This document shows, piece after piece, positions 11,530 to 23,813 of a stretch of DNA of 64,000 nt. The notes beneath the pieces were generated by a model. It did not search any database. It saw nothing but the letters and a program-made list of their open reading frames with translations, and was not told the origin of the DNA. Numbering within the stretch: position 1 is the first letter of the stretch; each line of letters begins with the position of its first letter. Made by a program: the position numbers and the translations under genes. The stretch is from Gelatoporia subvermispora B (taxonomy: Eukaryota > Basidiomycota > Agaricomycetes > Polyporales > Gelatoporiaceae), in the NCBI GenBank assembly GCA_000320605.2, contig KB445792.1, positions 439,581 through 503,580 on the forward strand, read 5' to 3'.

Positions 11530-14106
11530 ATGTCGCGACTACCAGCTCCAGAGAATCTCCCCCCTGCCCGGAACGTGGAGATCGAGACCGCGTCTTACGA
11601 GGACAGTACCGCGGCGAAGAAGGACGCTGCGGACGCTATTGCTACGCCTGTAATCGCACCGTTGAAGAGGGATGAACCTGTGGTCACTCGCAAGGTGCGT
11701 ACGTTATCCTGTAGATAGTCATGCTCAGCTCATGTGCCATGCAGGAGCTATGGAGTTACTATCGTGCGTGCAGTCCTAGGCTAGCTGTTCAGTTCGCACT
11801 GACGTGGGTCTTGCGACACTTACAGTCTACTACAACGGAGATAACGTGAGTACACGGCCTTCCAGACTTCAGTCAATCCATTGAATGCCTGATATCAGGG
11901 CGTCGGACCCCTTGGTGGGCATTTCCCCAGACGCAGCGCGGAACATGCTACTGAGATATTCATAAAGGCTACTCGATGACGCTATTCCAGTCGCTGGCAA
12001 CCTCAGCAGGATATGATCCAGTAGCAGGACCCGGGTCATCCTGCAATGCTCCAAACGCCTCGGGCCAATGCGTCCTGCCATGGGGAGGTGGAACGAAGGC
12101 AGTCAGCTCGATCGTACTCATAGCCAACGGCGTTAGCTTTGCTGTGAGTGCCAAATATCGACGAAGTCTTCAAGCTATCTCATAGGGCCTCCAGGTCATG
12201 ACCGCCATCTTCACGACGATTGGCTCAGCAGCAGACTATGGCACATTCGGTCGATGGCTGTTGTTTGTCATCACCGTTATTTGCTGGGCCGCACAGTTCG
12301 CCAGCATGGCTCTGACATGTGCGTCCTTCGCCTCGCCAGCACTCTCGTTGTGCATATCTGACGCTTCTGATTAGCGCCGAGAAGATGGGGCTTAGCAATG
12401 GCCCTCTATATGATCGGGTTCATCACATACGGAGCGACGCTCGTGTTCTACGCCGCTCTCTTCCCACGTCTTGCTCGAAATACTCCTCATGCACGGGATT
12501 TGCGTGAGAAGTACGAGAGTGGTCAGATCCCGGTGGAAGAATACGAAGTAGAGGAGAGTCTGGAGAAGAACAGAATAAGCAATATCAGTACCGTGAGTGA
12601 ATTACTCGCGGAATGGGCATCTGAGTATATCGCTCACTCGGGATCCCAGATGCATAGCAATATCGGTTACATAGTCACCCTTGCCCTCAATCTGTCGCTT
12701 CTACTTCCCTTGGCCAGTAATGCGAAAGTAGACAACTATGTGCTTGTACTGTGAGTATTTGCCCTTTAACCGACTTCACGCCCGTTACTTATGGAGGTGA
12801 TTAGGACGAATGCATACTGGGTTATCGTTGGTATCTGGTGGTGTAAGTAAGCTACATATGGCGGTCTCGTCGATCCTTATCGTCTCGTATGTAGTTATTT
12901 TCCAGCAACCTCGACCGGGTCCGTCACTTCCGCCGGGTGAGCACTATCTCACGGTTGGGTGGAAGCAGGTGGGACTCGTGTCTATGAGCACTGCATTCGA
13001 ATTCTGAACATTCGGGATATGACAGATCTGGATCGCTGTCAAGCAGTACAAGAAACTTCCCTATACCTTCATCTATCTCGTCGCATTCTTCCTGTTGGCT
13101 GATGTAAGTGACTCTTTGGTCTGAGACCTGCTTCGAATCAATGGAATATATGGGGTTTGTGAACAGGGCTTGAACACGACGGGAACGCTCATATCGATCT
13201 GCCAAAACGACAAGTTCGAATTCTCTTTCCTATACAACACGTACTTGGGATTAGCGCAAGCTATCACATCTACCGCAAGGTCTGCTGCGAAAGAATATCG
13301 ATCACTTCGCTGTATACTCACAGAAGTCTAGCACTCTTGGCTTCTGGTACATCCAAAGGTACTGGAAGATCAGCACGAAGAAGATGGTATACGAAACATG
13401 TGAATATTCCCGAATAAGAACTTATGATGACTTTCGATGCAGTTCGTAGTGACCAATGTTGTTACGATCATGATCCCTCTGTGGGGCATGATCGGTATCT
13501 GGACACCCAAACTCGGGTATGACTATCGAAATATCGCTCTGATACCTACTAATGGCTGCGACAGATTCCACAACGTCTGGGAGTTCTGGGCATACAACGT
13601 GGTCTTCGGCCTCTTCCAGGCACCATACTACGCTTTCTCGCAGACAATGATGGCCGAGCTCAGCCCACCCGGGTTCGACAACATGGTACGTGACTCTGGG
13701 TTCTTGTGCGATGACTATCCCCTCAAACTGTCGATCTGTTAGTTCTTCGGCCTCTTTGGTCTCTCAAACCGTGCCTCGTCTATGATTGGGCCGAACGTCA
13801 TCCAGGCAATCATAAACGATACTGGGGACAACTGGAAGGGCTTTCCTTTCCTGTTCGCCCTGTGCACTGCCGCGAGTATTGTTATCTGGTTTGGTGCGTG
13901 TCCGCCGCATTTGGATATCCAGTGTCACGTTTGACACAGTTGCAGGCGTGGATATTACGAAGGGCCGCAGAGACGCCGTTGCTTGGGCGGACAAGCACCG
14001 CTCGTACGCAGAGACGGGCATCTATGTTGGTGAGGAGGATGTGTTAGATTCGAAAGACCCCGTCAAGATGTCTGTGACGAATGATACGTACCTAACACAT
14101 ATGTGA
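11530..14106 (+). CDS. Atg22-like MFS transporter (vacuolar amino-acid effluxer family)
   Basis: Polytopic membrane protein of the Atg22 branch of the major facilitator superfamily. In yeast, Atg22 exports amino acids from the vacuole after autophagic breakdown. Exon 1 is 11530-11694 (55 codons, hydrophilic cytosolic N-tail). A run of very short exons then reads ELWSYYLYYNGDNGVGPLGYS, followed by TLFQSLATSAGYDP and a luminal loop with two cysteines (SSCNAPNASGQCVLPWGGG). Later landmarks are FGLFGLSNRASSMIGP near 13745-13800, KGFPFLFALCTAAS, and the family-like tail GVDITKGRRDAVAWADKH. More than ten introns of about 50-65 nt keep frame. The stop TGA is at 14104-14106. Fungi often carry several Atg22 paralogues, so a plasma-membrane or non-autophagy role is possible. 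The family call rests on motif resemblance. Confidence 0.77.
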
Positions 14107-14505
14107 GGACAATACTCCCCCTCTGTAGTCACTTGGATGTATGTGATGAATTTGATGACCATCGGCGTTCCGCAAATAATCACAAGGTCTTGCACGATGA
14201 GTGGGCATCGCAGCGCTGTATGACTTGACACATAGCATAAAATTCATATAAACCACTAATCAGCTAGAGAAACGACAACTCATGGTCACATATCGAAAGA
14301 ACAAAGAACACGGTCGGTACATAGCGAGATAACATCGACAGCAAGGATGCAGCTACATGTACAGACAGAGGTGCTACTCCAAAGCAACGCAGAAGTCCCA
14401 GCAAAAAGAACAAAGAACCGATACATAGCAGGCATCCCGTGCCTGCTCTACAGTCCAAAAAGTCAGTCACAGATATCATCTTCCCCCGTAGGTTGAACGA
14501 GGGTA
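14107..14505. other. Convergent 3' intergenic region
   Basis: Lies between the convergent ends of the Atg22-like gene and the Cdc14-like gene. I see no coding exon; it is presumably the two 3' UTRs. Confidence 0.6.
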
Positions 14506-16288
14506 TCAGCTGAGACCCCAGATCCCAGCCTTACGCACGCCCTCCACGAGCGCGTCTACGTTCCCGAGCATGCTCCCCAATATCTCCTTCTTCTCCTCCA
14601 TTGTGCGTGCCTCGGTCGATCCGCCCACCCCGGCCTCCCTCCACATACTCGAGATAGGGCTCGGGGCCCCGCTCTCCCACCCGCGACGCGCCCCCGTGCC
14701 CGGCTCGACCGAGCTTTGCGCACGCCTATGCCCATGGCGCGGCGTCTTCTCCTGCTCTGGGGAAGAGAACATGTCCGAGCTGTCGCTCAGTGGCGAGGCA
14801 GACAGCCCACGGACATGGCCCGGCCGACTCTTCGGTATGGGCGTCTTCAACACGTCCCGGAGCGCGTCGTCGGCATCTGCGTCAACCGCCGCAGTGGGCG
14901 AGCGCATCCTCGTGCTCTGCCGCGAGAGTGGGGTGCGGGGGATGCCGGAGCCGAGGCGCGAGATCTGTGCTTTCTTGGGGCTGAGCGGGACGAAGTCGAC
15001 TTCCTTGCGCAGCATGAGGAGCGAGCGAGGCTGTGCGCGGGAGTTGGGAGGCGTGATGATACGCGGGGAGGGGAGCAGCACCGGAACGGCTTCGTTCGGC
15101 AGGCTCGTGGGTGATGGCGGCCGCTTGTCGAATTGTGGCTTGGAGGGCGTCGGCTCGAGAGACGAGATAGACGTCGCCGAGGAGTCCGAGGAACGAGATG
15201 TGTAGGATGAATCTGAGCAAGAAGAGTCCACTGAGCGGGATATTGACTCAGTTGTACGATGTGATGGTCTGAAGGAACGAGGTGTCGAGGACGCAAGAGG
15301 TGATCCACCACCTAGCGCCGCCTCGAATGAGTCGATTGACGATGCCCCAGATAGAGACGTCTCATCAAGGAGGTAGAAATAGAGGAACTCGAGACATTTC
15401 ATGCTGCAGAAGATTTGTTAGAAGAACTTCTGGAGATTGGTGAGGCAACCTACCGGACTTCTCGTGGCGTACCCGCCCTCTTAAGTATTCTCACGACGGT
15501 CTGTACGCCTTTGGTTTCCTCAAAGACACGCAGGGCGGGTGACGAGTCGACCAAGACACATAGTAGCGTGTCCAAGATAGCAGATGCAAGAGGGAGAGGG
15601 AAAGAGCTCTGGCTTCGAGTGCGGCTCAGTCTGCGAGAGGGAGACGGGGGAGTTGAAGTAGCGCTCGGGGGTGAAGAGGGTGTCGTCGAGAGATGTCGTG
15701 AAGCAAGCATTAGGTCAAGGAGGATTTGCAGAGCGTAGCGGCGACCCAAGTATTCTTTACTTGTCGCGTGCATCAAAACCACGCCTTGAATTAGAGAAAG
15801 GGCCTGAGCCAGATGCGAAGATAGTAGCGTCGCCTCGATCTCTTGTTCCTCTGTTACGGAGTGATCAGCATGGGAAGATAATCGAGGGACTGAGGGCTTA
15901 CTATCCATCGCGCCTTTGTTCACCAGGAGCTCTAAACGGGGGATTGCCAGGGATATCCATGTCAACAAACGAGAGGGTACTGGTATGACGTGTTCAGCTG
16001 TGGTTGAGGACATAGTCTAGTCCGATCGTTGCTCACCATTACATTCGAATGCGTCTTGCAGGTCAAGAAATCCACTCAGCTGCTCAGCAGCGCCCGGACC
16101 CGACTCTATGCAAATTTCGGCCAAAGAACGTTCAAGAGACGTCAAAATCTCGCCCACACGTGGGGCGGACGTCCGGGAGGAAACCAGCTGTAGCACATAG
16201 AAAGAGTTCAGCACGTTGCGCAGTACGAAAGGAACGCAAAACAGACTTCGTCAAGTAGGTCCTGGAGGTATATTCGCATGTCCAACAT
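14506..16288 (-). CDS. Cdc14-like septation initiation network (SIN) component
   Basis: Homologue of fission-yeast SIN protein Cdc14, a partner of kinase Sid1 at the spindle pole. It is not the phosphatase that shares the name. The proposed start at 16288 (in-frame ATG also at 16279) gives MLDMRIYLQDLLDE, joined to LVSSRTSAPRVGEILTSLER. Next are SLAEICIESG, LSGFLDLQDAFECN, then PVPSRLLTWISLAIPRLE near 15990-15930 and VRILKRAGTPREVR joined to MKCLEFLYFYLLDE near 15400. This N-terminal helical region is the conserved domain. The C-terminal 270 residues are Ser/Pro/Arg-rich and look disordered, with many SP/TP sites that would suit CDK control. The first intron has a weak donor (GTCTGT), so exon 1 is the least certain part. 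A 51-nt intron-like stretch inside exon 3 is open in frame (see findings). Confidence 0.82.
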
Positions 16289-16627
16289 GATGGTCGTATT
16301 GAGGGAGGCGTTGGCAGTGCATGGAAGGATTGCCGCCGAGAGAGCTTCTCATGTTCGGATGTTCTCACCGGTGTCATTGTTCGACTCGAGGCAAGAGCGC
16401 GCCCGCTGACGTAACTCCACAGCCAGGACGCGCTCATCTACTAGGCGCCTGAATCACGCGTTTGTCATGTGACCGAGTGCGCGTGCGAGCGCGTTTGGCG
16501 CCCGGCGGCCGATCAGTGTGCCACGGAGCTCCGTCGTGAGGCGACTCGCGGGCGATACGAACTCTGGTGAGTATCCGACTCCTCGACGCCTTGCTCCTAC
16601 CTCATCTTACTTCCAACTCTCGCTACG
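16289..16627. other. Divergent promoter region between Cdc14-like and FAH-family genes
   Basis: About 340 bp between two divergent starts. It is GC-rich around 16440-16560. No clear TATA box was found. Confidence 0.5.
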
Positions 16628-17910
16628 ATGGCTCCAATTAAGACGGTGCGTCTCGCTAGAAATTAGGCTAACTGTGTGAGGCGTCTGACAGCTCGGAACT
16701 AGGCATGGACACGCCTCATTCGATTTGTGGCGGCAGAGACCGCTCAGGTCCATATTGGGGAGCCCATCGACCCTAAGCTCGATGGTGAGCCATAATTCGT
16801 CTTCTATACTCAGCCCCGGTGCATGGCTCACGCGACGTAGTTGGCCTGGCCTCTGTGCAGAGGAAGCCCATCAAGGCGTATGAGATTGTCGGCTCTGCGC
16901 TCAGCCCTGCGGCACAAGTCACTAAGACCGTTCTGACCGTAAAGGAGCTTCTTCCGCCCCTGTCGAAGGAGGAAATTGGACTTGTACGATGCTTGGGATT
17001 GAACTACGCGGACCACGCGGTTCGTTCTATTTCAGTGACTCATTGACGTTATTTATACTGAACCTTGATAGGCGGAGGCGAATCTAGCCAAGCCTCAGTC
17101 AGTCCTGTCACTCACCACCTCCGAAAAGTCTTAGCTGAGCCAAGCTAGATACCCTGTGCTCTTCTACAAGCCGGTTCAGTCGCTGATCGGGCCTGGCGCC
17201 ACTATCACGGTCCCGAAAGTCTGCCAGCCCGTAGCAAAGCACCTGCCGGACTACGAAGTCGAACTCGTGATCGTCATTGGCAAGCCGGCGAAGAATGTCT
17301 CCGAGGCGGAGGCGCTTGACTACGTGCTTGGCTACACTGGCGCCAACGACGTGAGTGCACAGATAGTCATGTATAGATCTGGCGCTGATAATCTACAGAT
17401 CTCGTTCCGGTACTACCAAATGGCAGTCTCACAGTGGGGCTTCTCGAAGGGCTATGGTAAGATCTTTCATTCGCGGTCTAGCTAGGATGTTAATTAAGAA
17501 TATCAGACAACACAAACCCTCTTGGACCTTGCCTTGTCTCCTCGTCCGCCATTCCCGACCCTCAGAAGATTCCGCTCAAGACCACCGTCAACGGCGAGGT
17601 TCTCCAGGACGGCACAACCGCGTACGTCGCTTTCAACCTGCATCACCTATCTACGAATTTACTGACCTTGAACTGGTGTAGCGACCAGATTTTCAACGTG
17701 CGCCAGACGGTCGCCTTCCTCTCGCAAGGCACAACGCTCCTCCCGGGCTCCATCATCCTCACTGGCACGCCGAAAGGCGTCGGCTTTGTCAAGAAGCCCC
17801 CGACGTTCCTCAAAGGCGGCGATACCGTCAGTGTGTACGTCGGCGGCGGTATTGGCACACTCGTCAACCCCGTCGTCGAGGAGTCAAGTCCGGAGAAGGC
17901 GAAGTTGTGA
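16628..17910 (+). CDS. Fumarylacetoacetate hydrolase-family protein (FAHD2-like)
   Basis: Member of the FAH superfamily of Mg-dependent hydrolases, decarboxylases and isomerases acting on acylpyruvate-like or beta-keto acids. The ATG at 16628 starts MAPIKT, followed after an intron by AWTRLIRFVAAE. Family landmarks: LGLNYADHAAEAN (16985-17085), PVLFYKPVQSLIGPG, and the metal-binding acidic cluster in LPDYEVELVIVIGK plus GYTGANDVS (17245-17350). Then come QWGFSKGYDNTNPLGPCLV and the C-terminal substrate loop ILTGTPKGVGFVKKPP (17755-17805). Eight exons keep frame and the stop TGA is at 17908-17910. Length, about 300 residues, suits the family. The true substrate is not inferable. A polyadenylation-type AATAAA lies about 120 bp downstream. 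Confidence 0.92.
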
Positions 17911-18796
17911 TCGTGAAGCGCGCCGTGATCCTCGTCCGGTATGTTTATGTATGGTCTATGGCCCTGACTTCGTGAGGTGTACCGGATATGTGTTACCAAT
18001 GTGTTCTGTGTTTGTTTTTATCATGTTCAAATAAAGCTCGGATCTCTGTACCAGCTGTTCACGTTAGATCGTGGCGAAGCCTGTAGGGCACTGAGAATGT
18101 AGGTCCAAGACATTCGGTGATTGCGCATTCCGTAATATGTTACTGTTTAATACATCATGATCTCGGAAATGCTCTCTTCTCGTCGCAAGATGCTTGATGC
18201 AGTAGTGACCCGAATTAGGCTATTCTAACATTTGCGAACGTGGCGAAAGCCTCGGACTTCCTGGTAGCAAAGAAAGCTCTCCGTCGGGAGATCGAACTGA
18301 GTCTGTTCGTGCTTGTAAGTAGTGCCCGATCAGCGATTCACCCGACACCGGAATTCGTCTGTCATTGGTTCAATCAGCGCTGCCGCCGATCCACTTTGTG
18401 CTTGCAGGCGCCGCCTCATGCAGGCACTTGATGAGCTTCGCTTTTGCTAACTTCATTCGTTCAACCATTCCCAGTCAGACAGCCCCGAACATGATATGTA
18501 CCGCACGTCCAAGTCTCTCCAGGTTCCGCTGCGGCTAAGTTTACGCAGCCTGGGTTCGATCCTCGGCCTGCCGCACCGTGAAACGTGTGCAGCGGGAGAC
18601 ACTATACAAATTCGTTCTCAAACTCCGCGATTGCATCGGGGAAAGAGGGTCCAAACCATGGTAGTTCGACGTAACGTTGATACGCTTGTGCGTCGTGACA
18701 TGAACCCGACTGGAATGGTGAAACCTCTGCCCGCTTTATCGGAATCGTACAAATGGACTGGGCTCATAGCCGTCCCACCCACACTACCCCTTCACT
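17911..18796. other. Intergenic region upstream of the P450
   Basis: Includes the FAH gene 3' UTR with an AATAAA at 18030-18035, then about 750 bp with no supportable exon before the P450 start. Short open frames around 18496-18945 overlap the P450 start in the wrong frame. Confidence 0.55.
18030..18035 (+). terminator. Candidate polyadenylation signal of the FAH-family gene
   Basis: Exact AATAAA hexamer about 120 bp after the stop codon of the FAH-family gene, on the same strand and followed by T-rich and GT-containing sequence. Plausible, but weak on its own. Confidence 0.35.
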
Positions 18797-20958
18797 ATGT
18801 CCTCCATGGACTTTCTAACCATCGCTCTCATACTTGTCGGTCTTTTGGCAGTGTGGTCTCGATGTGGGACTACCTCGTCACTCCCTTTACCACCGGGACC
18901 CCCTACGAAGCCGCTCATTGGCAACATTATGTCGGTCCTGCCTAAGAACAGCTGGTCGGAGCTAATTGAACACCGGAAGTACGGTACGTCTTCCACCTTT
19001 TTCTTGTAGTTCACAGCTCATTGTACATTAGGTAACCTCGCGTTCTTCTATGGCTTTGGGAAGAAGATGTTGGTGGTCAATTCCATCGGTGACGTGCGGG
19101 AGATGCTGGAGAGGCGTGCGGAGACCTATGCGGGGCGTCCTTGGTTCACGGTAGCATGCGAAGTGTTCGGTGCAGGCCAGGTGTGTAGCACTCTTTGCTG
19201 AAAAACATTGATGGGAAATTGGACCTGTCCGAACGTTAGATATTCCCTTTCTGTTCAAGCAATGGCGGCGATTGGCGTATACAGCGAAAGCTTGTCCATC
19301 AAGGTCTTGGACAAGCAGCTGTGAAGAATTATGTCCCTGCTCAAGAGGATATTGCAGCCTTGCTCGCAAAGCAACTTGTTGAATCGCCCAGCAAATTCTT
19401 CGAGCATGTACGATTGTGAGTGTGCGAGGAACGGCCTTACGACGCGTTAGTGATGCACGTACGCCCTAGGGCTACGAGTAGAGTCGTCTTGGCTGCGACA
19501 TATGGATTCACGGCAGAGATTTCAGAAAGAGAAAAAGTATGCCCGTCGCTTTGTTCATATGAAAATTCTCTAATTCTATCGCAGTACATACAAGAAGCCG
19601 AATACGTCATCAAAACTATGTCGGAAGCTGTGGAGCCGGGGGCATACATATGCGACTTCATCCCGATCCGTGAGCTCCATTTCTAAGATGACTCAGTCAT
19701 CAGGCTCATTCATGGATAGTCAGAAATATTCCAACCTGGATTCCCTTGTTCCCCAAGATGAACCGTCACAGGGATATGTTCACCAAGTTTTTCACGCGGC
19801 CCTACGAGCACGTTCAGCGTCAATTGGTGCCAATTCGTCGCGCAATTGAACTCTGGATTGTCACTGACGCCATCTTGCAGAAAGACGGAACGGCAAGACC
19901 ATCCTTCGTACAGCAAGTTCTCTACGAAGAAGCAGACGCTGCGGGATCTGCAGACTTCGAACATAGCCTCAAGTGTGCAGCTGGGAGCATGTATGGAGGT
20001 AAGAGCATGTTCGATATTCTGACTTCCATCGGGGTCCACATATTGCGATTGACGTGTCGACATATGAACAGGGGGTGTTGAGACGGTAAGCATATCCTAT
20101 GACATCGTAATGTGTACGTAACTCAGGTACACACTTCAGGTCGGAATGACAATCTTGACTTGCATGATGGCCATGGCTCTCAATCCCGAGAAGCAGCGCC
20201 TGGCTCAGGAAGAGATTGACAAAGTTGTTGGCTACGATCGCATGCCTCGACTTGAAGATCGCCCAGATTTACCCTACGTCGCAGCCGTCATCAAGGAGAC
20301 TATGAGATGGCAACCGGCGCTACCTCTAGGTGAGCTTTCTTTTCGTCATGGTCATCGTGAAAGAAAGCTGAATCAAAGCAGGTTTCGCTCGCGCAACAAC
20401 CAAAGATGACGAGTTCAACGGTTATCACATACCCAGCGGCACATATGTTCTCCCCAATATCTGGTAGGTATCGACGTGTTTCGCTCCTACATTCCGAAAC
20501 TGAAGACTCGCGCCCATAGGAGTATTACACGAGAGCACAGCGATAAGTATAACGTTGAAGATTTTATACCTGAACGTTTTCTCGATCCCAATGAGCCTGT
20601 GCTCAGTCCATGGTCATATGCACTCGGCTTCGGACGGAGGTACCAGAAGCTTCCTTAGCTTTCTTGCGGTGGCTGACATAAATCCGGTCAGATTCTGCCC
20701 CGGACGCTATCTGACGGAAGACACCCTGTTCATCGAAATTGCCACCATTCTGGCAATGTTCAACCTGAGACCTGAGGGCGAGATGAGGCCGGAGTTCACC
20801 ATCACCACTATCGGGTAGGACATTTTGAATATGCCCTGCGATGCGTGATTCACTGAGCCATTTTAAGCTATCCGAAGCCATATAAGTGTCGCATTACGCC
20901 TCGATCGGAGGCGAAGGTCCAATTAATACATGCAAGGGCCGCTGAAGCGACATTCTAG
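18797..20958 (+). CDS. Cytochrome P450 monooxygenase (microsomal, CYP64-like)
   Basis: ER-anchored class II P450. The ATG at 18797 begins an N-terminal membrane anchor ([17 protein letters not shown]) followed by the proline hinge [15 protein letters not shown]. Helix-C region: [15 protein letters not shown] (near 19265-19310). I-helix: YGGGVETVGMTILT (near 20000-20165), where the acid-Thr pair is ET. The K-helix ExxR is present as ETMR within [21 protein letters not shown]-type segment: [14 protein letters not shown]. Haem loop: [13 protein letters not shown] (near 20625-20715) with the Cys ligand in a perfect FxxGxRxCxG. The tail after the last intron, [14 protein letters not shown], ends at TAG 20956-20958. 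About 13 exons keep frame with no broken motif. It needs a P450 reductase encoded elsewhere. Substrate unknown; neighbours do not suggest a biosynthetic cluster. Confidence 0.93.
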
Positions 20959-21934
20959 CCTATACAGTCGAGCAGTCACTGCATACTACCTAGATTCTCG
21001 TAATTTACATTGAACTAATCCGATTGAGACAATGTGCTAATCAGGCATCCATGCCGGTTTTCCTGGAGATTCAATGTTTTCATACTGTCAATACACAAGG
21101 GGCACTTCGCGCGCAACTGCTATCGCAACAATGTTTCGGTGCACTCGGCGCGATTCCAAACGAGGGGTCCATTGACCTGGACCTAGCTGTCTTGTGAATT
21201 TTGAGAACTTATAACCACCTCAGTCCGGACATCATGTCCTTATGTAATGGGCCCGGCAGGCCCCTAATGTGGACGGGCGCCAGGGACCTTCGAGGCTCCA
21301 TCCCCTGCAGGAGACCTCCTCGACGCTCGATATAGGAGTCGAGGGCATCTTCGCGTCATCGACAATGGCGAGAATCTCGCGGCTGGTGCAAATGTATGTC
21401 GCGTTGGACCTGGGGTTTGCGAATCACCCCGTTCGAGGTCTGCAGACATCGCATTACAGGAGCAAACACGCGAGAATGACCAGGATGGCCCGGCCTATTA
21501 CCTCGATATGGAGACATGGAAATTCCCGGGGGGGCTTCATGGGACCGATCGACCAACCACGCGTTCACCTCTGGTGAATTTTCCGGCGCACACAAGGACG
21601 GGCAATGAGTCGCCCTTCTCCATAATCTTTGCGGACGTTTTCAGGCTTTTGCAACAGAATTACCCCTGCTCCATCATATGCGAGAGCAATATTCTATACT
21701 CAGGCCTTCAGGTATAACTAGCAAGCATCATTGATTCGTCGAAGTGTCTGGGAGGTGAGAACATCATTTCCTGCGCCCAGCGGCTTCACGGACGAAATGC
21801 AAGTTATGCCCTACAGAACGATACATAGCTCGAGGAGCGCAATTGTAAGATAAAGAGCCGTACATTAAGTCCAGTGCACGAGACTATGGACAACTAGTCC
21901 TTTACGGGGAGAGCCCTGCCAATTACTTCAATCC
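20959..21934. other. Convergent intergenic region
   Basis: Nearly 1 kb between the P450 end and the end of the zinc-finger-like gene. No coding exon, transposon end or RNA gene was recognised. Confidence 0.55.
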
Positions 21935-22724
21935 CTAGATTGAGCGGTCAGATTCATCGTCCGAGCCCAGACTCGTCTCTCCCATGTGCACGGTGTGATA
22001 ATGTTCATACCAATCCGCACCGTTGAACTCTTGCGCACACCCGCGTTTGCAGACCTCGATCCTCCCCCTGCCAGTCTGATGGACGATGGACGGAGAGGCC
22101 GGATTCTCGGGCACAAAACCTCCTAAAGACGAAGGATTGTAGGTCGCTATTGGACTGGTAGAAGGCGCTTCTCCACGAGATCGTTTTCCGGGACTGACAT
22201 GAGCGAGGTAGCGGGCGGGATCCTCGCGTATATGCAAAGGCAATGCATTCCAGTTGGGATGATATGGTGCGTCTGGTGCAAATCGGGGATTCTTGCCAGA
22301 CTCAGGTGCACCGCGCTTCTTAGATGCTACATCCGCTTGACCCGCTGATGCAGCTCTGTCGGAATGGGATCGTTTAGCATCGGAAGTGCCCTTCGATGGG
22401 TTATACGCGTCACGATGTTCGTAATCTATGATCAATAACGATGAGAATCATGCGCGAATCTGTCTTCCGTGATGTAATGAAGAACGTACGAGGGTGTGCG
22501 TACGGCGTCCGAACGATAGGGGCAGTTAAATTACTGTAGTATAAGCTTGCAGCCGAGGCTCCGTGCGCTTGGGCATGCGGATACTGTCCTTTGATCTGGC
22601 CCCCAGGATATGCCGAGACATGGGTCGAAGGAATGACAACGCGGGGAAGGTTACGTGGATCAGCTTTATCGTACTTTTGCGCCTGCGCGCGGTCATTAAG
22701 TCCTGCTTGCTGACGAGAAGGCAT
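21935..22724 (-). CDS. Unrecognised protein with a C-terminal zinc-finger-like segment
   Basis: Two exons: 22724 to about 22491, then about 22429 to 21935. They are joined by a GT-AG intron that turns the frame from YAHP into HYEHRDAYNPSK. The roughly 240-residue protein is polar and Pro/Ser-rich, with basic patches (KRSHSDR, SKKRGAPESGK, SPGKRSRGE) that could be nuclear localisation signals. Near the C-terminus VCKRGCAQEFNGADWYEHYHTVHMG has paired Cys and paired His (C-x3-C, then H residues 12-17 positions on), resembling a degenerate C2H2 finger. I do not recognise the family. A nuclear or nucleic-acid-binding role is only an inference. Confidence 0.65.
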
Positions 22725-23813
22725 AGTGTATGAGTGGAAGACAGAGGGTCAAGAAGTGAAGTATAGAGAGCGTCTAGCTTTTAGGAACGAGGACTGTCCT
22801 GCAGTCGATGAAAGAGTGTCGAGTCGGTCGAGTTGGTATTGGATCAGCACGTCGATTTGCTGCACTTATATTCACCACAACTTCTAGAATGTTTGCCTTC
22901 TTGTTTGCGTGAGTGGGTCCAACGTCGGCAGCTCTTGGTTGTCCCATCGTGGATTGTCGCTAGGACCACCTCCGTCGAGTACCAGGTGGAACAAGGTGAA
23001 AACCCTTATTGCTCGTCAGCATGAGATAACATCCCTTCTTCCACAACATGCTGATGGGACAGCTGGACCATCGATGCCGTAGCCCGCCGCGTGTCACCGT
23101 ACCCAAGCCTTGTGCTAGTAAGCGAGGATTGCCTGGCACCACAGAACAAGGACCAAATCAGGACAGGGGTACCAGAATTTGCTGTTTCCTACCACACAAA
23201 GCGGTAGAGGTGCGGTTCCCAGAGTTCGTGGAGCCTTGGACCTACTCCGGGCGCAGCCCGCCCAGTAATACGAGCGCTGCGAGGATCAGCGGAACAAGCC
23301 CGGCTTCGTGCCACGAGTATTCCTGATATCATAGGACAAGCCGCTGACAAGTTTCACGTTATGAGACAGCGTTCACATCGTGGAAAACATACCGACCAAC
23401 CATGTGGGCATATAATCGAGAGGTCGGTGGACAAGAGGCGCACGGTATGTACTAACTACTACTGGCAGTATTTGATGAGAGCAAGAAAATGAGACTAGAC
23501 GGTGTAAAGATGGATTTTGAGAGAAAGCAGGGTACTGTCACCACAGGTAGCAAAGCTCATAGCGGTGCAAGCAATCTGGAGGGAGAAATTGGGTGCACGA
23601 AGTTGTGGCCGCAAAGTTCGCACTGACGCCACAAGTTGCACACTGAACGGGCATGAGAACGTTCAGACGGGCGTCTAACGATTTCAGACGGCTCGACCCC
23701 ACCGTCTCGTCCCGACTGTCTAGATTTTGGTGACATACACTCGTTCGCGACTTCTCTTGTTGTATTCTTGAGGCTACGCATGATCTGGACGCCTTCTCTT
23801 GGATAGGCTGGAA
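22725..23813. other. Divergent intergenic region upstream of Spt3
   Basis: About 1.1 kb between divergent starts. An open frame at 23557-23781 (minus) carries a CNLWRQCELC cysteine run, but it has no conserved look or splice partners and is not called. Nothing else is supportable. Confidence 0.55.

Noticed and set aside
14570..15205. 211-codon plus-strand open frame
   Set aside because: It lies antisense inside the Ser/Pro-rich last exon of the Cdc14-like gene; GC-rich coding sequence leaves such shadows open.
14506..16288. Cdc14 dual-specificity phosphatase
   Set aside because: No HCx5R phosphatase motif; the sequence fits the SIN protein that has the same name.
16628..20958. FAH-family hydrolase plus P450 as a metabolic gene cluster
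   Set aside because: Neighbours are Cdc14-like, Atg22-like and Spt3 genes; there is no synthase, transporter or regulator typical of a cluster.
23557..23781. Small minus-strand frame with a CNLWRQCELC cysteine run
   Set aside because: No partner Cys or His spacing of a known finger, no splice support and no conservation evidence available.
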